A stretch of 64,000 nucleotides of DNA from Mycobacterium sp. SM1 (GTDB taxonomy: Bacteria > Actinomycetota > Actinomycetes > Mycobacteriales > Mycobacteriaceae). This document shows, piece after piece, positions 33,502-44,664 of the stretch. Below the pieces are notes generated by a model. The model was not told where the DNA came from. It saw only the letters and a list, made by a program, of their open reading frames with translations, and ran no database searches. The stretch is from positions 446,501 to 510,500 of the forward strand of contig NZ_JAFLNH010000003.1 of the NCBI RefSeq assembly GCF_018361265.1. Direction: 5' to 3'. The translations under genes and the position numbers were made by a program. Position 1 is the stretch's first letter. Each line of letters begins with the position of its first letter.

Positions 33502-33729
33502 TCATTCGAACACGGGTCGCCGTTGTGACGGAACTACGCATACCCAGGTGTGCGGCGCGTAGAACTTTTCCTCCATTTCGCGAACGGTCGGGCCGGGTTT
33601 CCCCGCGGGAGGCCGGACCAAGTGCTCGGTGCCACATTTCAAAACCCCGTTGGGCAGTATCTGGACCGCGTCGAACGATACTTTTTTGCCGTCCGCGAAC
33701 TCAACGGTGAACTTCGCAAATTGATCCAC
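33502..33729 (-). CDS. Small hypothetical protein
   Basis: The frame encodes about 75 residues from GTG 33729 (or 84 from TTG 33756): DQFAKFTVEFADGKKVSFDA, then VQILPNGVLKCGTEHLVRPP and a proline- and charge-rich end. I do not recognise it. On the minus strand TAGGCT (33742-33737) lies just before the GTG, which would allow a leaderless transcript. It sits between the sulfurylase island and the MBL hydrolase. It could be a remnant rather than a working gene. Confidence 0.4.
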   Translation of the reverse strand: MDQFAKFTVEFADGKKVSFDAVQILPNGVLKCGTEHLVRPPAGKPGPTVREMEEKFYAPHTWVCVVPSQRRPVFE

Positions 33730-33807
33730 ATCGGCGAGCCTAAGGCCCGACGGCAAGGGGTGCTTCGGGCCCGGCGGCGCCAGCCGGGAAGCGGGCGGCC
33801 TCGCGCG

Positions 33808-34494
33808 TCACCAGCCCCGCGCGCGCCACTCGTCCAGGTGCGGACGCTCCGCGCCCAAGGTGGTGTCATCACCGTGCCCAGGGTAGACAACCGTGTCGTC
33901 GTCGAAGCGGTCGAAGAGTTTTGTTTTCACGCCCTCGAACAACGAGTTGAAGTCGGCGGGCTTTGTTGTCCGCCCGACACCGCCGGGGAACAGGCAGTCA
34001 CCGGTGAACAACTGCGCGACATTCCCTGTGGCGGGCCCGTCGAGCGCCAGCGTGATCGATCCGGGGGTGTGGCCGCGCAGATGGATGACGTCGAATGTCA
34101 GCTTGCCGATCGGCACAGTGTCGCCCTCATCCAGCAGCCGGTCGGGTTTCACCGGGAGCGGGCCGGCGTCGATCTTATGCGCGGCCGTCGGCGCACCGGT
34201 GGCCCGCGCCACCGCTTCCAGCGCCTGCCAGTGATCCCAGTGCTGGTGGCTGGTCACGATCAGCGAGAGCCTCGGCGCGTAGCGGCGCACCAGGTCGATA
34301 AGGATGTCGGCGTCATTGGCGGCATCGATCAGCAGCGTTTCGCCGGTCTGCGAGCAGGTCACCAGGTAGGCGTTGTTGTCCATCGGCCCCACCGAAGCCT
34401 TCAGGATCACCGCGCCCGGCAGGGTGCGCCGGGCTGCGGTGCCCGGCTGTACATGCCCCGTGTAGGTGTCGTCGATGCGGGTCATCTGCGCCAC
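33808..34494 (-). CDS. Metallo-beta-lactamase-fold hydrolase (Rv1637c-like)
   Basis: The 228-residue protein has the metal-binding signature TSHQHWDHW, further ligands in HLRGHTPGSITL and FTGDCLFPGGVG, and a late histidine in VYPGHGDDTTLG, as in glyoxalase-II-like hydrolases. The order matches Rv1637c, divergent from uvrA. The start at ATG 34494 lies inside the first unit of the MIRU repeat array, so repeat number could influence its upstream region. Substrate is unknown. Confidence 0.9.
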   Translation of the reverse strand: MAQMTRIDDTYTGHVQPGTAARRTLPGAVILKASVGPMDNNAYLVTCSQTGETLLIDAANDADILIDLVRRYAPRLSLIVTSHQHWDHWQALEAVARATGAPTAAHKIDAGPLPVKPDRLLDEGDTVPIGKLTFDVIHLRGHTPGSITLALDGPATGNVAQLFTGDCLFPGGVGRTTKPADFNSLFEGVKTKLFDRFDDDTVVYPGHGDDTTLGAERPHLDEWRARGW

Positions 34495-34660
34495 TCCTTC
34501 TCATCGCTGCGCTCTGCGTCGTCGCCGGCGCGAGTGATCTGCGCCACTTCTTCGCATCGCTGCGCTCTGCGTCGTCGCTGGCGCGGGTCATGTGCGCCAC
34601 TTCTTCGCATCGCTGCGCTCTGCGTCGTCGCCGGCGCGGGTCATGTGCGCCACGTTACCG
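34487..34660. repeat. MIRU-like 53-bp tandem repeat (about 3.2 copies)
   Basis: A 53-bp unit starts TGCGCCACT at 34487, 34540 and 34593, with a partial fourth copy from 34646. Units differ at only a few bases. The core TCATCGCTGCGCTCTGCGTC and the 53-bp length are those I associate with mycobacterial interspersed repetitive units (MIRU) used for strain typing. The array lies between the divergent MBL hydrolase and uvrA genes and overlaps the MBL start. Confidence 0.9.
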
Positions 34661-34735
34661 CCCGATGCCTAGCTGACCCAGCTGCCGGACGCGACACATA
34701 GCATGGGTTGGTACTGCGGCGCTGAAAGGGTAAGC

Positions 34736-37654
34736 GTGGGTGAGCGGCTGATTGTCAAGGGTGCGCGTGAGCACAATCTGCGCAGCGTCGATCTCGACTT
34801 GCCCCGTGACGCGCTGATCGTCTTCACCGGCCTGTCCGGATCGGGTAAGTCCTCGCTGGCGTTCGACACGATCTTCGCCGAGGGGCAGCGGCGCTACGTC
34901 GAGTCCCTGTCGGCCTATGCCCGCCAATTCCTGGGGCAGATGGATAAACCGGATGTCGACTTCATCGAAGGGTTGTCCCCTGCGGTGTCCATCGACCAGA
35001 AATCGACCAACCGCAACCCCCGATCAACCGTCGGCACCATCACCGAGATATATGACTACCTGCGGCTGTTGTACGCCCGGGCGGGCACCCCGCACTGCCC
35101 GGCCTGCGGTCACCGGATCGCCCGGCAGACCCCGCAGCAAATCGTCGACCAGGTGCTGGCGCTGCCCGAAGGCACCCGGTTCCAGGTGCTGGCCCCGGTG
35201 GTGCGCACCCGCAAAGGAGAGTTCGCCGACCTCTTTGAAAAGCTCAACAGCCAGGGCTACAGCCGGGTGCGTGTTGACGGCGTGGTGCATTCGCTGACCG
35301 ACCCGCCGAAGCTGAAGAAACAGGAGAAGCACGATATCGAGGTCGTGGTCGATCGGCTGACCGTCAAGGCCACCGCCAAGCAACGACTCACCGAGTCGGT
35401 GGAGACTGCGCTGGATTTGGCTGATGGCATCGTGGTCTTGGAGTTCCCCGATGATCGCGCGCACGAGCACGACCGTCCCCGCGAGCAGCGGTTCTCCGAG
35501 AAGCTGGCCTGCCCCAACGGCCACGCGCTAGGCGTCGATGACCTGGAACCGCGGTCGTTCTCGTTCAATTCGCCGTATGGCGCCTGCCCGGAATGCGCTG
35601 GCCTGGGGATCCGCAAGGAAGTCGATCCCGATCTGGTGGTGCCCGACCCCGATCTCACCCTGGCCCAGGGCGCGGTGGCGCCGTGGTCGATGGGGCACGC
35701 CGCGGACTACTTCACCCGGATGATGGCCGGGCTCGGCGAGGTGCTGGGCTTTGACGTCGACACCCCATGGCGCAAGCTGCCGGCCAAGGCCCGCAAGGCG
35801 ATTCTGGAAGGCGCCGACGAGCAGGTGCACGTTCATTACCGCAACCGCTACGGCCGGGTCCGGTCATATTACGCGGACTTCGAGGGCGTGATCGCGTTTT
35901 TGCACCGCAAGTTGGCCCAGACCGAGTCCGACCTGATGAAGGAACGCTACGAAGGCTTCATGCGTGACGTGCCGTGTCCGGTGTGTAGGGGCACCCGGCT
36001 GCGCCCGGAGATCCTGGCGGTGACGCTGTCCGCGGGTGAGCGCGGCGCGAAGTCCATCGCCGAGGTGTGCGACCTGTCCATCACCGAGTGCGCGGACTTT
36101 CTGGGCGCGCTCACGCTCGGGCCGCGCGAGCAGGCGATCGCTGGGCAGGTGCTCAAGGAAATACAGGCACGGCTCGGATTTCTGCTCGACGTGGGGCTGG
36201 ATTACCTGACGTTGTCACGGCCGGCGGCGACGCTGGCCGGTGGTGAAGCGCAACGGATCCGGCTGGCCACCCAGATCGGCTCGGGACTCGTCGGTGTGCT
36301 CTACGTCCTCGATGAGCCCTCGATCGGGCTGCACCAGCGAGACAATCGTCGCCTGATCGAAACCCTTACGCGGCTGCGGGATTTGGGTAATACTCTGATC
36401 GTCGTCGAGCACGACCTGGACACCATCGCGCACGCCGACTGGATTGTGGACATCGGACCCGGTGCCGGAGAGCACGGCGGGCAGATCGTGCACAGCGGGC
36501 CCTACGACGAGCTGCTGCGCAACCCGGACTCGATCACCGGCGCCTATCTCTCGGGTAGGGAAAGCATCGAGGTTCCCGCGGTCCGGCGCCCCGTCGACCG
36601 CCGTCGGCTGCTCACGGTCGTCGGTGCGCGCGAGCACAATCTGCGCGGAATCGACGTGTCGTTTCCGCTCGGCGTGCTCACCGCTGTCACCGGGGTGTCG
36701 GGCTCCGGCAAGTCGACACTGGTCAACGACATCCTGGCCGCGGCGCTGGCCAAGAGGCTCAACGGCGCGCGACAGATCCCCGGCCGGCACACGCGGGTCA
36801 CCGGGTTGGAGCACGTCGACAAGCTGGTGCAGGTCGACCAGTCGCCGATCGGTCGCACACCACGGTCCAACCCGGCGACCTACACCGGAGTGTTTGACAA
36901 AATTCGGGCGTTGTTCGCCGCCACCACCGAGGCCAAGGTCCGCGGCTATCGACCCGGCCGGTTCTCGTTCAACGTCAAAGGCGGCCGCTGCGAAGCGTGT
37001 TCGGGCGACGGCACCATCAAGATCGAGATGAACTTCCTCCCCGACGTGTACGTCACGTGCGAAGTGTGCCACGGGGCCCGCTACAACCGGGAAACCCTGG
37101 AGGTGCACTACAAGGGCAAGACCATCGCCGACGTGCTCGACATGTCGATCGAGGATGCCGCGAAGTTCTTCGAGCCGATTACCGGTATCCACCGTTATCT
37201 GCAGACACTGGTGGACGTCGGTCTGGGATATGTCCGGCTCGGCCAGCCGGCCCCCACGCTCTCCGGTGGTGAGGCCCAGCGGGTGAAACTGGCTTCCGAG
37301 CTGCAGAAGCGCGCCACCGGGCGCACCGTCTACATTCTCGACGAGCCCACCACCGGGTTGCATTTCGACGACATCCGCAAGCTGCTCAACGTACTGGGCG
37401 GCCTTGTCGACAAAGGTAATACGGTAATCGTCATCGAACACAACCTGGACGTGATCAAGACGTCGGACTGGGTAATCGACCTCGGACCCGAGGGCGGCGG
37501 CGGGGGCGGCACAATCGTCGCCCAGGGGACTCCAGAGGACATCGCGGCGGTGCCGGAGAGCTACACCGGTAAATTTCTCGCCGAGGTTCTCGGCACCGGC
37601 ACACCGGTCGGCGCATCACGGCAGGCAAACCGCCCGCGCCGGGTCAGCGCCTAG
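34736..37654 (+). CDS. uvrA: Excinuclease ABC subunit A
   Basis: UvrA is the damage-sensing ATPase of nucleotide excision repair. The 972-residue protein has two ABC modules (Walker [15 protein letters not shown] and [14 protein letters not shown]; signatures [12 protein letters not shown] and [12 protein letters not shown]). It also has zinc fingers built from CPACGHRI and CPNGHAL...CPECAG in the first half and CEACSGDGT...[10 protein letters not shown] in the second. GTG 34736 with AAGGG upstream gives exactly the M. tuberculosis length and N-terminus [20 protein letters not shown]. It lies just after the MIRU array. Confidence 0.98.
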   Translation: MGERLIVKGAREHNLRSVDLDLPRDALIVFTGLSGSGKSSLAFDTIFAEGQRRYVESLSAYARQFLGQMDKPDVDFIEGLSPAVSIDQKSTNRNPRSTVGTITEIYDYLRLLYARAGTPHCPACGHRIARQTPQQIVDQVLALPEGTRFQVLAPVVRTRKGEFADLFEKLNSQGYSRVRVDGVVHSLTDPPKLKKQEKHDIEVVVDRLTVKATAKQRLTESVETALDLADGIVVLEFPDDRAHEHDRPREQRFSEKLACPNGHALGVDDLEPRSFSFNSPYGACPECAGLGIRKEVDPDLVVPDPDLTLAQGAVAPWSMGHAADYFTRMMAGLGEVLGFDVDTPWRKLPAKARKAILEGADEQVHVHYRNRYGRVRSYYADFEGVIAFLHRKLAQTESDLMKERYEGFMRDVPCPVCRGTRLRPEILAVTLSAGERGAKSIAEVCDLSITECADFLGALTLGPREQAIAGQVLKEIQARLGFLLDVGLDYLTLSRPAATLAGGEAQRIRLATQIGSGLVGVLYVLDEPSIGLHQRDNRRLIETLTRLRDLGNTLIVVEHDLDTIAHADWIVDIGPGAGEHGGQIVHSGPYDELLRNPDSITGAYLSGRESIEVPAVRRPVDRRRLLTVVGAREHNLRGIDVSFPLGVLTAVTGVSGSGKSTLVNDILAAALAKRLNGARQIPGRHTRVTGLEHVDKLVQVDQSPIGRTPRSNPATYTGVFDKIRALFAATTEAKVRGYRPGRFSFNVKGGRCEACSGDGTIKIEMNFLPDVYVTCEVCHGARYNRETLEVHYKGKTIADVLDMSIEDAAKFFEPITGIHRYLQTLVDVGLGYVRLGQPAPTLSGGEAQRVKLASELQKRATGRTVYILDEPTTGLHFDDIRKLLNVLGGLVDKGNTVIVIEHNLDVIKTSDWVIDLGPEGGGGGGTIVAQGTPEDIAAVPESYTGKFLAEVLGTGTPVGASRQANRPRRVSA

Positions 37655-37715
37655 GGATCCTTGGTCCCTTGGACCCGCGCGTCCCTGAGGGCGCCTCACC
37701 AGGCGGCCGGGCCCT

Positions 37716-37796
37716 CTAGCCGCTTGAGGATCGACTTTCGACAATTTGTTGTCGATGTGAAGTGGCTGGGTTGGTTGTGAATCCTTAAGCGGCTAG
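37716..37796. repeat. 16-bp inverted repeat with an internal hairpin at the end of the orphan gene
   Basis: CTAGCCGCTTGAGGAT (37716-37731) and ATCCTTAAGCGGCTAG (37781-37796) are inverted copies with one mismatch. The right arm contains the last codons and stop of the orphan gene. Between them lies a perfect small hairpin CGACAA-TTTG-TTGTCG (37739-37754). The whole could be a transcription terminator-like structure, or the structured end of a mobile element. Confidence 0.85.
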
Positions 37797-39443
37797 CGGT
37801 GTTTCGATGGCCAGGTCGTTGAAGAGGGTCTGGATGTTGATGCGGATCTGTTCGTAGTCGCGGTCGACGCGTGTCCAGTGCGCGGGTTTGCGTCCCATGC
37901 GGGGGCTGCGTATCCCGGCGAGGATCGGCGCGATGACCTGGTCTCGCAGGGTGAGCAGCGCGGCGATGGTGCGTGCGGCTTGGGTGGGCACCAGGTAGTG
38001 GCGGGTCCGTGCGGGCTTGTCGACGAGCTGTTTGCCGCGAAGTTTACGTAGGTCGTAGGCGGCCTGACGCACGGTGTAGCTGGTGTGGTCGTGCCCTGTG
38101 AGGGCGTGCAGCTTGGCGGTGAACTCGGCGACGGTGAACCCGTTGGGGGCCGGCGCCAGCGCCAGGGCGGCGCAAAGCGCGTCGCGCATGCGGGGTTTGT
38201 TGAGGTCGACACCGCCGATGCGGGTGGCACCGAGCCGAGAGCCGGCGGGCAGCTCGTCGAGGATGCCATCAGCGAGGAATCCGGTGTCCACGCAGTCTAG
38301 GGCGGTGGCGAACCGCTCGGCGATGCCGGCCAGCCGAGTGACGATCTCGGGAAACTTCTCGATCATCCGCCCGCACCGCAACTCGGCGGTGTTATGCGCG
38401 ATCGCCTCAAAACGAAGCACGCGTTCGCCTTTGGTATAGGCCTTACCGGTCAGCCGCCCGAAGTGCAGCTTGAACACGGTCAGGTCAAACGTAGGTGTCT
38501 CGATCGCGGCCTCGATCACCGAGGAGCGTTTGCGGGTGCGGCGTGGCCGTTGTGCGGTCCCGAAGATGGTGCGCACCTTGGGCACGTCCAACCGGGAGCG
38601 GGTGCGATCGACCACCGTGTCGAAGATCTGCTGCATCCGATGCCCGTCGGCGAAGATCAGGTTGCGGCTGTATTCGAGCTGATAGACCGCAAACCCGTAG
38701 GCGAATCCGCTGCGCTGCTGCTCCTCGAGATCCAGCCCGAAACACAGACACGCCGAATAGATCCATCGTTGGCAGACCTGGCCCAGTCGCCCTACAGCCG
38801 CATCCTGCGACAAGGCATCTGCGATCCGGGCCAGGCCCGCCGGGTCGGCGATCATGGTGAAACAGTTGCCGACCTTGTCAAATGCTATCCCCGCCCGTTC
38901 GGCTTGCCGGGCCACAAACTCATGCCCGTTGAGCATGATCTGCGCCCCGAACGGCGGATGCCCGCTCATCTTGATCGTCACATGCCCCCACTCGGGGTCG
39001 ATGAGGTGAAACGAATAGTGGTTGACGTATTCGCGCCTCCTTTCGAGGTTGACGATCGCGCCGGTCTTGGTCGAGCGCGCCACCTTCCACACCGGTGCTG
39101 GCGCCTTGGCCACCAGCACCAAAAACACCCCGGTGCCCACCTCATGGGTGGCCAGATAGTCCTCGGCGATGCGGTGCTTGCGTTCCCCGGGCTTGCAGAA
39201 GATCACCGGCACCGCGTTGGCGGCGCTCCAGGCCTTGACCCGCCGGGCGAACCGGCCCGCCATCCGCATCAAATGGGTGTTGTCCAACTCGGCATCGCTG
39301 TCGTCGTGCCACCGCCGCCACCACACCCGCAACCCGCCCGGGCTGTACCCCAGCGGGAAGAACGCGTTAAGCACGACCCGGTCCACGCAGTCATAGCCGC
39401 CGGTCAGCAGATCACCGTAGCGCCCGCTGAACTTATCGATCAT
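37785..39443 (-). CDS. Orphan 552-residue protein, possibly of a mobile element
   Basis: I do not recognise a named family. The protein starts MIDKFSGRYGDLLTGGYDCV. It has tryptophan-rich GGLRVWWRRWHDDSD, then FARRVKAWSAANAVPVIFCK, histidine-containing EWGHVTIKMSGHPPFGAQIM, and HFGRLTGKAYTKGERVLRFE. That last stretch recalls the tyrosine-lysine strand of some rolling-circle replication initiators, but no clear HUH motif is seen. The C-terminal third resembles a winged-helix region (TSYTVRQAAYDLRKLRGKQL). I believe similar proteins occur in scattered actinobacterial genomes. It interrupts the uvrA-lysX interval, and its 3' end is part of a large inverted repeat (37716-37796), so mobility is plausible. 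Confidence 0.7.
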   Translation of the reverse strand: MIDKFSGRYGDLLTGGYDCVDRVVLNAFFPLGYSPGGLRVWWRRWHDDSDAELDNTHLMRMAGRFARRVKAWSAANAVPVIFCKPGERKHRIAEDYLATHEVGTGVFLVLVAKAPAPVWKVARSTKTGAIVNLERRREYVNHYSFHLIDPEWGHVTIKMSGHPPFGAQIMLNGHEFVARQAERAGIAFDKVGNCFTMIADPAGLARIADALSQDAAVGRLGQVCQRWIYSACLCFGLDLEEQQRSGFAYGFAVYQLEYSRNLIFADGHRMQQIFDTVVDRTRSRLDVPKVRTIFGTAQRPRRTRKRSSVIEAAIETPTFDLTVFKLHFGRLTGKAYTKGERVLRFEAIAHNTAELRCGRMIEKFPEIVTRLAGIAERFATALDCVDTGFLADGILDELPAGSRLGATRIGGVDLNKPRMRDALCAALALAPAPNGFTVAEFTAKLHALTGHDHTSYTVRQAAYDLRKLRGKQLVDKPARTRHYLVPTQAARTIAALLTLRDQVIAPILAGIRSPRMGRKPAHWTRVDRDYEQIRINIQTLFNDLAIETPLAA

Positions 39444-39555
39444 CTACCAAACGTAGGCTCACCGGCCATCGGTGACCAGAGCTGCCCCGAAGGGGCCACC
39501 GCTGCCGGGCGAAGTCCCGGCTGCGGCGTAGAGTCTTAGCGTCCTGGCGCATGGC

Positions 39556-42500
39556 CTAGCGCGGTTTTGCCAGGGGGAAGGGCAGTGTCTCGCGGATACT
39601 GCGCCCGGTGATCAGCATGACAACCCGGTCGACGCCCAGCCCGAGGCCACCGGTGGGCGGCATCGCGTACTCCATGGCCTGCAGGAAGTCCTCGTCAAGC
39701 TCCATCGCCTCCGGATCACCTCCGGCCGCTCGTAGGGACTGCTCCTCTAGCCTGCGCCGCTGTTCCACCGGATCGGTGAGTTCGCTGTAGGCGGTGCCTA
39801 ATTCGATTCCCCACGCCACCAAATCCCAACGTTCGGCAACGCCGCGCTTGCTGCGGTGCGGCCGGGTCAACGGCGACACCGAGGAGGGAAAGTCGATGTA
39901 AAACGTGGGCTGCGTGGTGCGGCTCTCCACCAGATGCTCATAGAGCTCCAGCAGCACCGCCCCGGCATCCCAGCGCGGCAGACAAGGAATCCCCGCGGCC
40001 GCGCAGAGCTTGCGGAGCCGGGGTAGTTCGGTGTCGGCGTCGACCTGTTCTCCCAGCGCCTCGGATACCGCCTCATGCACCGTCTTCACCGGCCACGTCC
40101 CGGAGATGTCGACCGGTTCGAGGCTCTCACTGTGGGGACAGGGCCGCATCACGATTGGGGCGCCGTTGACGGTTTCGGCCGCGTTTTGAATCAGCTCACG
40201 GCACCCGCCGATCCACACCAGATAATCCGCGTGCGCCTGATAGGCCTCCAGCAGGGTGAACTCGGGGTTGTGGCTGAAATCCACACCCTCGTTGCGAAAG
40301 GCCCGGCCCAACTCGAAGACCCGCTCGACGCCGCCGACGCAGAGTCGTTTGAGATATAGCTCCGGTGCGATGCGCAGGTATAGGTCCATGTCGAAGCTGT
40401 TGATGTGGGTAACGAACGGGCGGGCGGTGGCTCCGCCGTGGACCTGCTGCAACACCGGCGTCTCGACCTCGACGAACCCCTTGTCGAACAGTGTTTGGCG
40501 GATAGCGCGCAACACACCACTGCGGGCGGTGATCAGCTCGCGGGACTCGGTGTTGACCGCCAGGTCGACATAGCGGGCCCGCACCCGGGTCTCCGGATCG
40601 GTCAGCCCTTTCCACTTATTGGGAAGCGGCCGCAGGCACTTGCCGATGAGCCGCCAGCTTCTCACGATCAGCGATCGGGTTCCGGTCTTGCTGAAGCCCA
40701 TCTGCCCGGCAACTTCGATCAAGTCGCCCAGGTCAATGGCCCTGGTGAAATCCGCGGTGCGGGTGTTTTCGAGAACCGAGTTGTCCAGCAGCAGCTGCAT
40801 TTCCCCCGACCAGTCGCGCAACTGGGCAAACAGCACGCCGCCGAAGTCGCGGATGCGCAAGACGCGTCCGGACACCGAGACGCCGGTCTGCTCGGCGGCG
40901 TCCAGCGCCTGGGCAACCGTGTGACTCGGGGGACGTCCCACCGGGTAGGGGTCGACGCCGCTGTGCCGCAGCGTCTGTAGTTTCGTCATCCGGACCCGCA
41001 CCTGCTCGGGCAACCGGGGCCGAGCCTCGAGGAGGTCCGGAAGGGCCGCCTGCCGCAACCCGGTGATGTCCGGCGCGGTGCCGTCATGGTGCAAAAGTCC
41101 CGTCGCCGCCAGTGGAGGCGGCACCGCCGGATGATGGCCCGTGTGCTGCTTGGTGCGGCGGGAGAACGGCAGCACCAGAAAGCCTTCGGCGATCACCGAG
41201 GCGACCCCGACCCGGGGAATCAGTCGGGCGTCCTCGTAGCAGGCGTAGCGCGGCACCCATTCGGGTTGGTATTTCATGTTCGAGCGGTACAGCGTTTCCA
41301 GCTGCCACCACCGGGAGAAGAACACCAACAACCCGCGCCACAACCGCGCTATCGGTCCGGCGCCCAGTTGCGCACCTTGTTCGAATGCCGACCGGAACAT
41401 GGCGAAGTTCAACGAGATACGGCTGATACCGAGACGTTCAGCATGCAGCGCAAGCTCGCTCACCATCAGTTCGATGGTGCCGTTGGGCGATTGCGGGGAC
41501 CGGCGCATCAAATCCAGGGAAACGCCGTTATGTCCCCAGGGCACCAGCGACAGCATCGCCACCACGCGGTTGCCCGGGTCGACCGCCTCGACCAGCAGGC
41601 AGTCACCGTCTGCGGGGTCGCCGAGCCGACCCAACGCCATCGAAAAACCACGCTCGGATTCGGTGTCCCGCCAGGCGTCCGCGCGCTCGATCACCCGCGC
41701 CATCTCGTCCGGCGGGATGTCCCGATGCCGACGGATGCGCACCGTCAGCCCGGCTCTACGGGCGCGGGTAACCGCCTGGCGGACGGCGCGCATCTCCGGC
41801 CCCGACAGTTTGAACTCGGCGGCGTGCAGGATCGCCTCATCGCCCAGCGCCAGGGCGGACAGGCCGGCTTCTCGGAACGCCTGGGCGCCGCGCGCGCTGG
41901 CCCCCATGACGGCGGGCGCCCAGCCGTAGGACTGACACAGCCGCAACCATGCGTCGATGGCCTGCGGCCATGCCCTGGGGTCACCCACGGGATCGCCGCT
42001 GGCCAGGCACACACCTACCTCGACGCGATAGGTGATGGCGGCCCGGCCGCTGGGCGCGAACACCACCGACTTGTCACGGCGGGTGGCGAAGTAGCCCAGG
42101 GAGTCGTTTTTTCCGTACAACTCGAGCAGCCCGCGGATCGCCGACTCGTCCTCTCCGGTCAGCGCGTTCTCGGCGCGCTGCGACTGAAACAACACGATCG
42201 CGGCGGCGATCAGGGCCAGCGCGCCGAACAGCCCGAACAGCGTATTGAGGAACACGTGCGGTTTGCCGGTGAACAAATCGGGGTCGGCGAGGGCGAAGCC
42301 GATCACCCGGTCCACCACATAGGGCAGCCGGTCGGACCGCGCCAGCGACCCGGGAAACAGCTCGACCAGTCCCCAGGACAGCAGAATTCCCAACGCCCAC
42401 CCGACGGCCAGCACCGCGGTGGCCTTGTACAGCGCGCCGCGGCGCACCTTGGCCGAGAACTCCCGGTAGGCCATGATCAGAAGGGCGATCGCCGCCGCGT

Positions 42501-43086
42501 GCAAAATGAGCCCGAAGTTCTCCCCAAAGATTTCCGGCCCGGTGTTGTCGCCGCCCACCAGATCCGCGACATTCAATATGGCGGCGAAAAACAAGTTGCC
42601 GACCAGCACCCACCAGGCGATGCGTTTGCGCGCGCTGAGGGCCGCCGCCAGCAATGCCAGCACGAATGACCACGCGAAACTGGTGTCGGGAAAGTTGAAC
42701 AGGTAATCGTTGATGAACTCTCGGGGAATCTTGATGATCCAGCGGATCAACGGTGACACGCTCGCCATCAGCGACACGGTGGCGATGACGCCAACCGTCC
42801 AGCCCGCGGCCGCCGGAACCCAGTGATACCGGGAGGCCGGCCGACTCGTGGTCAGGGTCACAGATCGCGAGGATATTCGTTCGGACCGGGAAACGCCGCT
42901 CTGGTCCGGCGCCGCCGGATGACGATGTCCTGCCGCTGCACTCGGAAGACCTCTCATGGCTGCTAAACTGATAGTCGCGACCGTCCCGGCGAAGGCGGGG
43001 ACAGCAAGTGGAGTCCCACTCCCACCGCTGGCCACGGATGTCCTCACAGGATATTCTCCCAGGCTTAGCGGTCCGGTCACGGGCAT
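39556..43086 (-). CDS. lysX: LysX, bifunctional lysyltransferase/lysyl-tRNA synthetase for lysyl-phosphatidylglycerol
   Basis: LysX adds lysine to phosphatidylglycerol, lowering membrane charge and giving resistance to cationic peptides. The 1176-residue protein joins an MprF-like part to a class II lysyl-tRNA synthetase. Membrane helices run from about 80 to 290, then a soluble transferase domain with [20 protein letters not shown] and [20 protein letters not shown]. The synthetase follows, with an OB domain ([20 protein letters not shown]), motif 2 region [20 protein letters not shown] and motif 3 [18 protein letters not shown]. Length and architecture match Rv1640c. ATG 43086 is the longest start; the first ~80 residues are poorly conserved. 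It is divergent from infC. Confidence 0.95.
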   Translation of the reverse strand: MPVTGPLSLGEYPVRTSVASGGSGTPLAVPAFAGTVATISLAAMRGLPSAAAGHRHPAAPDQSGVSRSERISSRSVTLTTSRPASRYHWVPAAAGWTVGVIATVSLMASVSPLIRWIIKIPREFINDYLFNFPDTSFAWSFVLALLAAALSARKRIAWWVLVGNLFFAAILNVADLVGGDNTGPEIFGENFGLILHAAAIALLIMAYREFSAKVRRGALYKATAVLAVGWALGILLSWGLVELFPGSLARSDRLPYVVDRVIGFALADPDLFTGKPHVFLNTLFGLFGALALIAAAIVLFQSQRAENALTGEDESAIRGLLELYGKNDSLGYFATRRDKSVVFAPSGRAAITYRVEVGVCLASGDPVGDPRAWPQAIDAWLRLCQSYGWAPAVMGASARGAQAFREAGLSALALGDEAILHAAEFKLSGPEMRAVRQAVTRARRAGLTVRIRRHRDIPPDEMARVIERADAWRDTESERGFSMALGRLGDPADGDCLLVEAVDPGNRVVAMLSLVPWGHNGVSLDLMRRSPQSPNGTIELMVSELALHAERLGISRISLNFAMFRSAFEQGAQLGAGPIARLWRGLLVFFSRWWQLETLYRSNMKYQPEWVPRYACYEDARLIPRVGVASVIAEGFLVLPFSRRTKQHTGHHPAVPPPLAATGLLHHDGTAPDITGLRQAALPDLLEARPRLPEQVRVRMTKLQTLRHSGVDPYPVGRPPSHTVAQALDAAEQTGVSVSGRVLRIRDFGGVLFAQLRDWSGEMQLLLDNSVLENTRTADFTRAIDLGDLIEVAGQMGFSKTGTRSLIVRSWRLIGKCLRPLPNKWKGLTDPETRVRARYVDLAVNTESRELITARSGVLRAIRQTLFDKGFVEVETPVLQQVHGGATARPFVTHINSFDMDLYLRIAPELYLKRLCVGGVERVFELGRAFRNEGVDFSHNPEFTLLEAYQAHADYLVWIGGCRELIQNAAETVNGAPIVMRPCPHSESLEPVDISGTWPVKTVHEAVSEALGEQVDADTELPRLRKLCAAAGIPCLPRWDAGAVLLELYEHLVESRTTQPTFYIDFPSSVSPLTRPHRSKRGVAERWDLVAWGIELGTAYSELTDPVEQRRRLEEQSLRAAGGDPEAMELDEDFLQAMEYAMPPTGGLGLGVDRVVMLITGRSIRETLPFPLAKPR

Positions 43087-43147
43087 CTACCCGATGCCCG
43101 CTCTGCGCGTGGCGCAGGCGGCTCCGGCCGCGATCGGTCGGCATAGG

Positions 43148-43171
43148 GCCCTGCTTTTGCAGGGCTTTTTT
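43148..43171 (+). terminator. Intrinsic terminator/attenuator in the infC leader
   Basis: A perfect 7-bp stem GCCCTGC (43148-43154) and GCAGGGC (43159-43165) with a TTTT loop is followed directly by six T (43166-43171). It lies 83 bases before the infC start on the same strand, where no other gene ends, so it is best read as a leader attenuator of infC-rpmI-rplT. A small frame (ATG 43094 to TGA 43192) passes through the hairpin, and translation of it could block termination. Confidence 0.75.
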
Positions 43172-43253
43172 GCTGATGGGGTGGTGCTCTGAGCGCTGAC
43201 TACCGACAGATCGGGAGCCGGTCGCCAACCGGCAAACGACCAAGGGAGGCCCC

Positions 43254-43856
<603 letters not shown>

Positions 43857-43872
43857 ACAAACGGGAGGACAT

Positions 43873-44067
43873 ATGCCTAAGACCAAGACTCACAGCGGGG
43901 CCTCGAAAAGGTTCCGGCGCACCGGAACCGGCAAAATTGTGCGCCAGCAGGCCAACCGCCGGCATCTGTTCGAGCACAAGCCAAGCACCCGCACCCGGCG
44001 GTTGGAGGGTCGCGTCGGTGTGTCGGTCGAGGACACCAAGCGAGTCAAGAAGATGCTGAACGGCTGA
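43873..44067 (+). CDS. rpmI: 50S ribosomal protein L35
   Basis: The 64-residue basic protein starts [20 protein letters not shown], the L35 signature, and ends [16 protein letters not shown] 43873 has GGGAGG about five bases upstream. It lies 16 bases after infC in the conserved IF3-L35-L20 operon. Confidence 0.98.
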   Translation: MPKTKTHSGASKRFRRTGTGKIVRQQANRRHLFEHKPSTRTRRLEGRVGVSVEDTKRVKKMLNG

Positions 44068-44185
44068 TCGGCGCCCGGATCATGCCCGGCGCGGGGCGAT
44101 CGTCTTCCCGGTCTTCCCGTGTTCCGGACACGCATTCTCCCAGCAGGATAGCGACAGGAATAGCGACAGGATAGGAACCCCACCC

Positions 44186-44575
44186 ATGGCACGCGTGAAG
44201 CGGGCGGTCAACGCCCACAAGAAGCGGCGCACCATTTTGACGGCGTCCCGGGGCTATCGAGGCCAGCGATCCCGGCTCTACCGCAAGGCCAAGGAACAGC
44301 AACTGCATTCACTGAACTACGCCTACCGTGACCGGCGCGCGCGCAAGGGGGAATTCCGCAGGTTGTGGATCTCGCGGATCAACGCCGCAGCACGTGCCAA
44401 CGGCATCACCTACAACCGGCTGATCCAAGGCCTGAAGGCTGCCGGCGTCGAGGTTGACCGCAAGAACCTGGCCGACATCGCGGTAACCGACCCGGCAGTG
44501 TTCACTTCGCTGGTCGACGCCGCTCGATCGGCGCTGCCCGACGACGTCAACGCCCCCTCGGGAGAGGCTGCCTAA
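44186..44575 (+). CDS. rplT: 50S ribosomal protein L20
   Basis: The 129-residue protein starts [20 protein letters not shown] and contains the L20 hallmark [17 protein letters not shown] and [21 protein letters not shown]20 binds 23S rRNA early in 50S assembly, and in several bacteria it represses its own operon by binding the leader mRNA. The 118-base gap from rpmI contains two near-identical GATAGCGACAGGA-type copies just before the start. Last gene of the infC operon. Confidence 0.98.
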   Translation: MARVKRAVNAHKKRRTILTASRGYRGQRSRLYRKAKEQQLHSLNYAYRDRRARKGEFRRLWISRINAAARANGITYNRLIQGLKAAGVEVDRKNLADIAVTDPAVFTSLVDAARSALPDDVNAPSGEAA

Positions 44576-44599
44576 GGGTTGGCCCGTTACGGGTCATGC

Positions 44600-44619
44600 G
44601 GCGCCAATCAGCTGGCGCC
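44600..44619 (+). terminator. Stem-loop after rplT
   Basis: GGCGCCA (44600-44606) and TGGCGCC (44613-44619) form a perfect 7-bp stem with loop ATCAGC, 25 bases after the rplT stop. No T-run follows, so it would be a weak or non-canonical terminator, which is common in mycobacteria. Confidence 0.5.
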
Positions 44620-44644
44620 TAACGATCACTCACTCGCGACGGCA
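44619..44644 (+). repeat. 26-bp motif shared with 17204-17229
   Basis: The stretch starting CTAACGATCACTCACT matches the sequence just after the IS607-like tnpB at 24 of 26 positions. Here it lies between the rplT stem-loop and tsnR. It could be a remnant of an element end or an intergenic repeat. Confidence 0.55.
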
Positions 44645-44664
44645 CCCGGGTAGGTGACCCCGGA

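Noticed and set aside
34487..34660. CRISPR array
   Set aside because: The 53-bp units are contiguous with no unique spacers, and no cas genes are present; it is a tandem VNTR.
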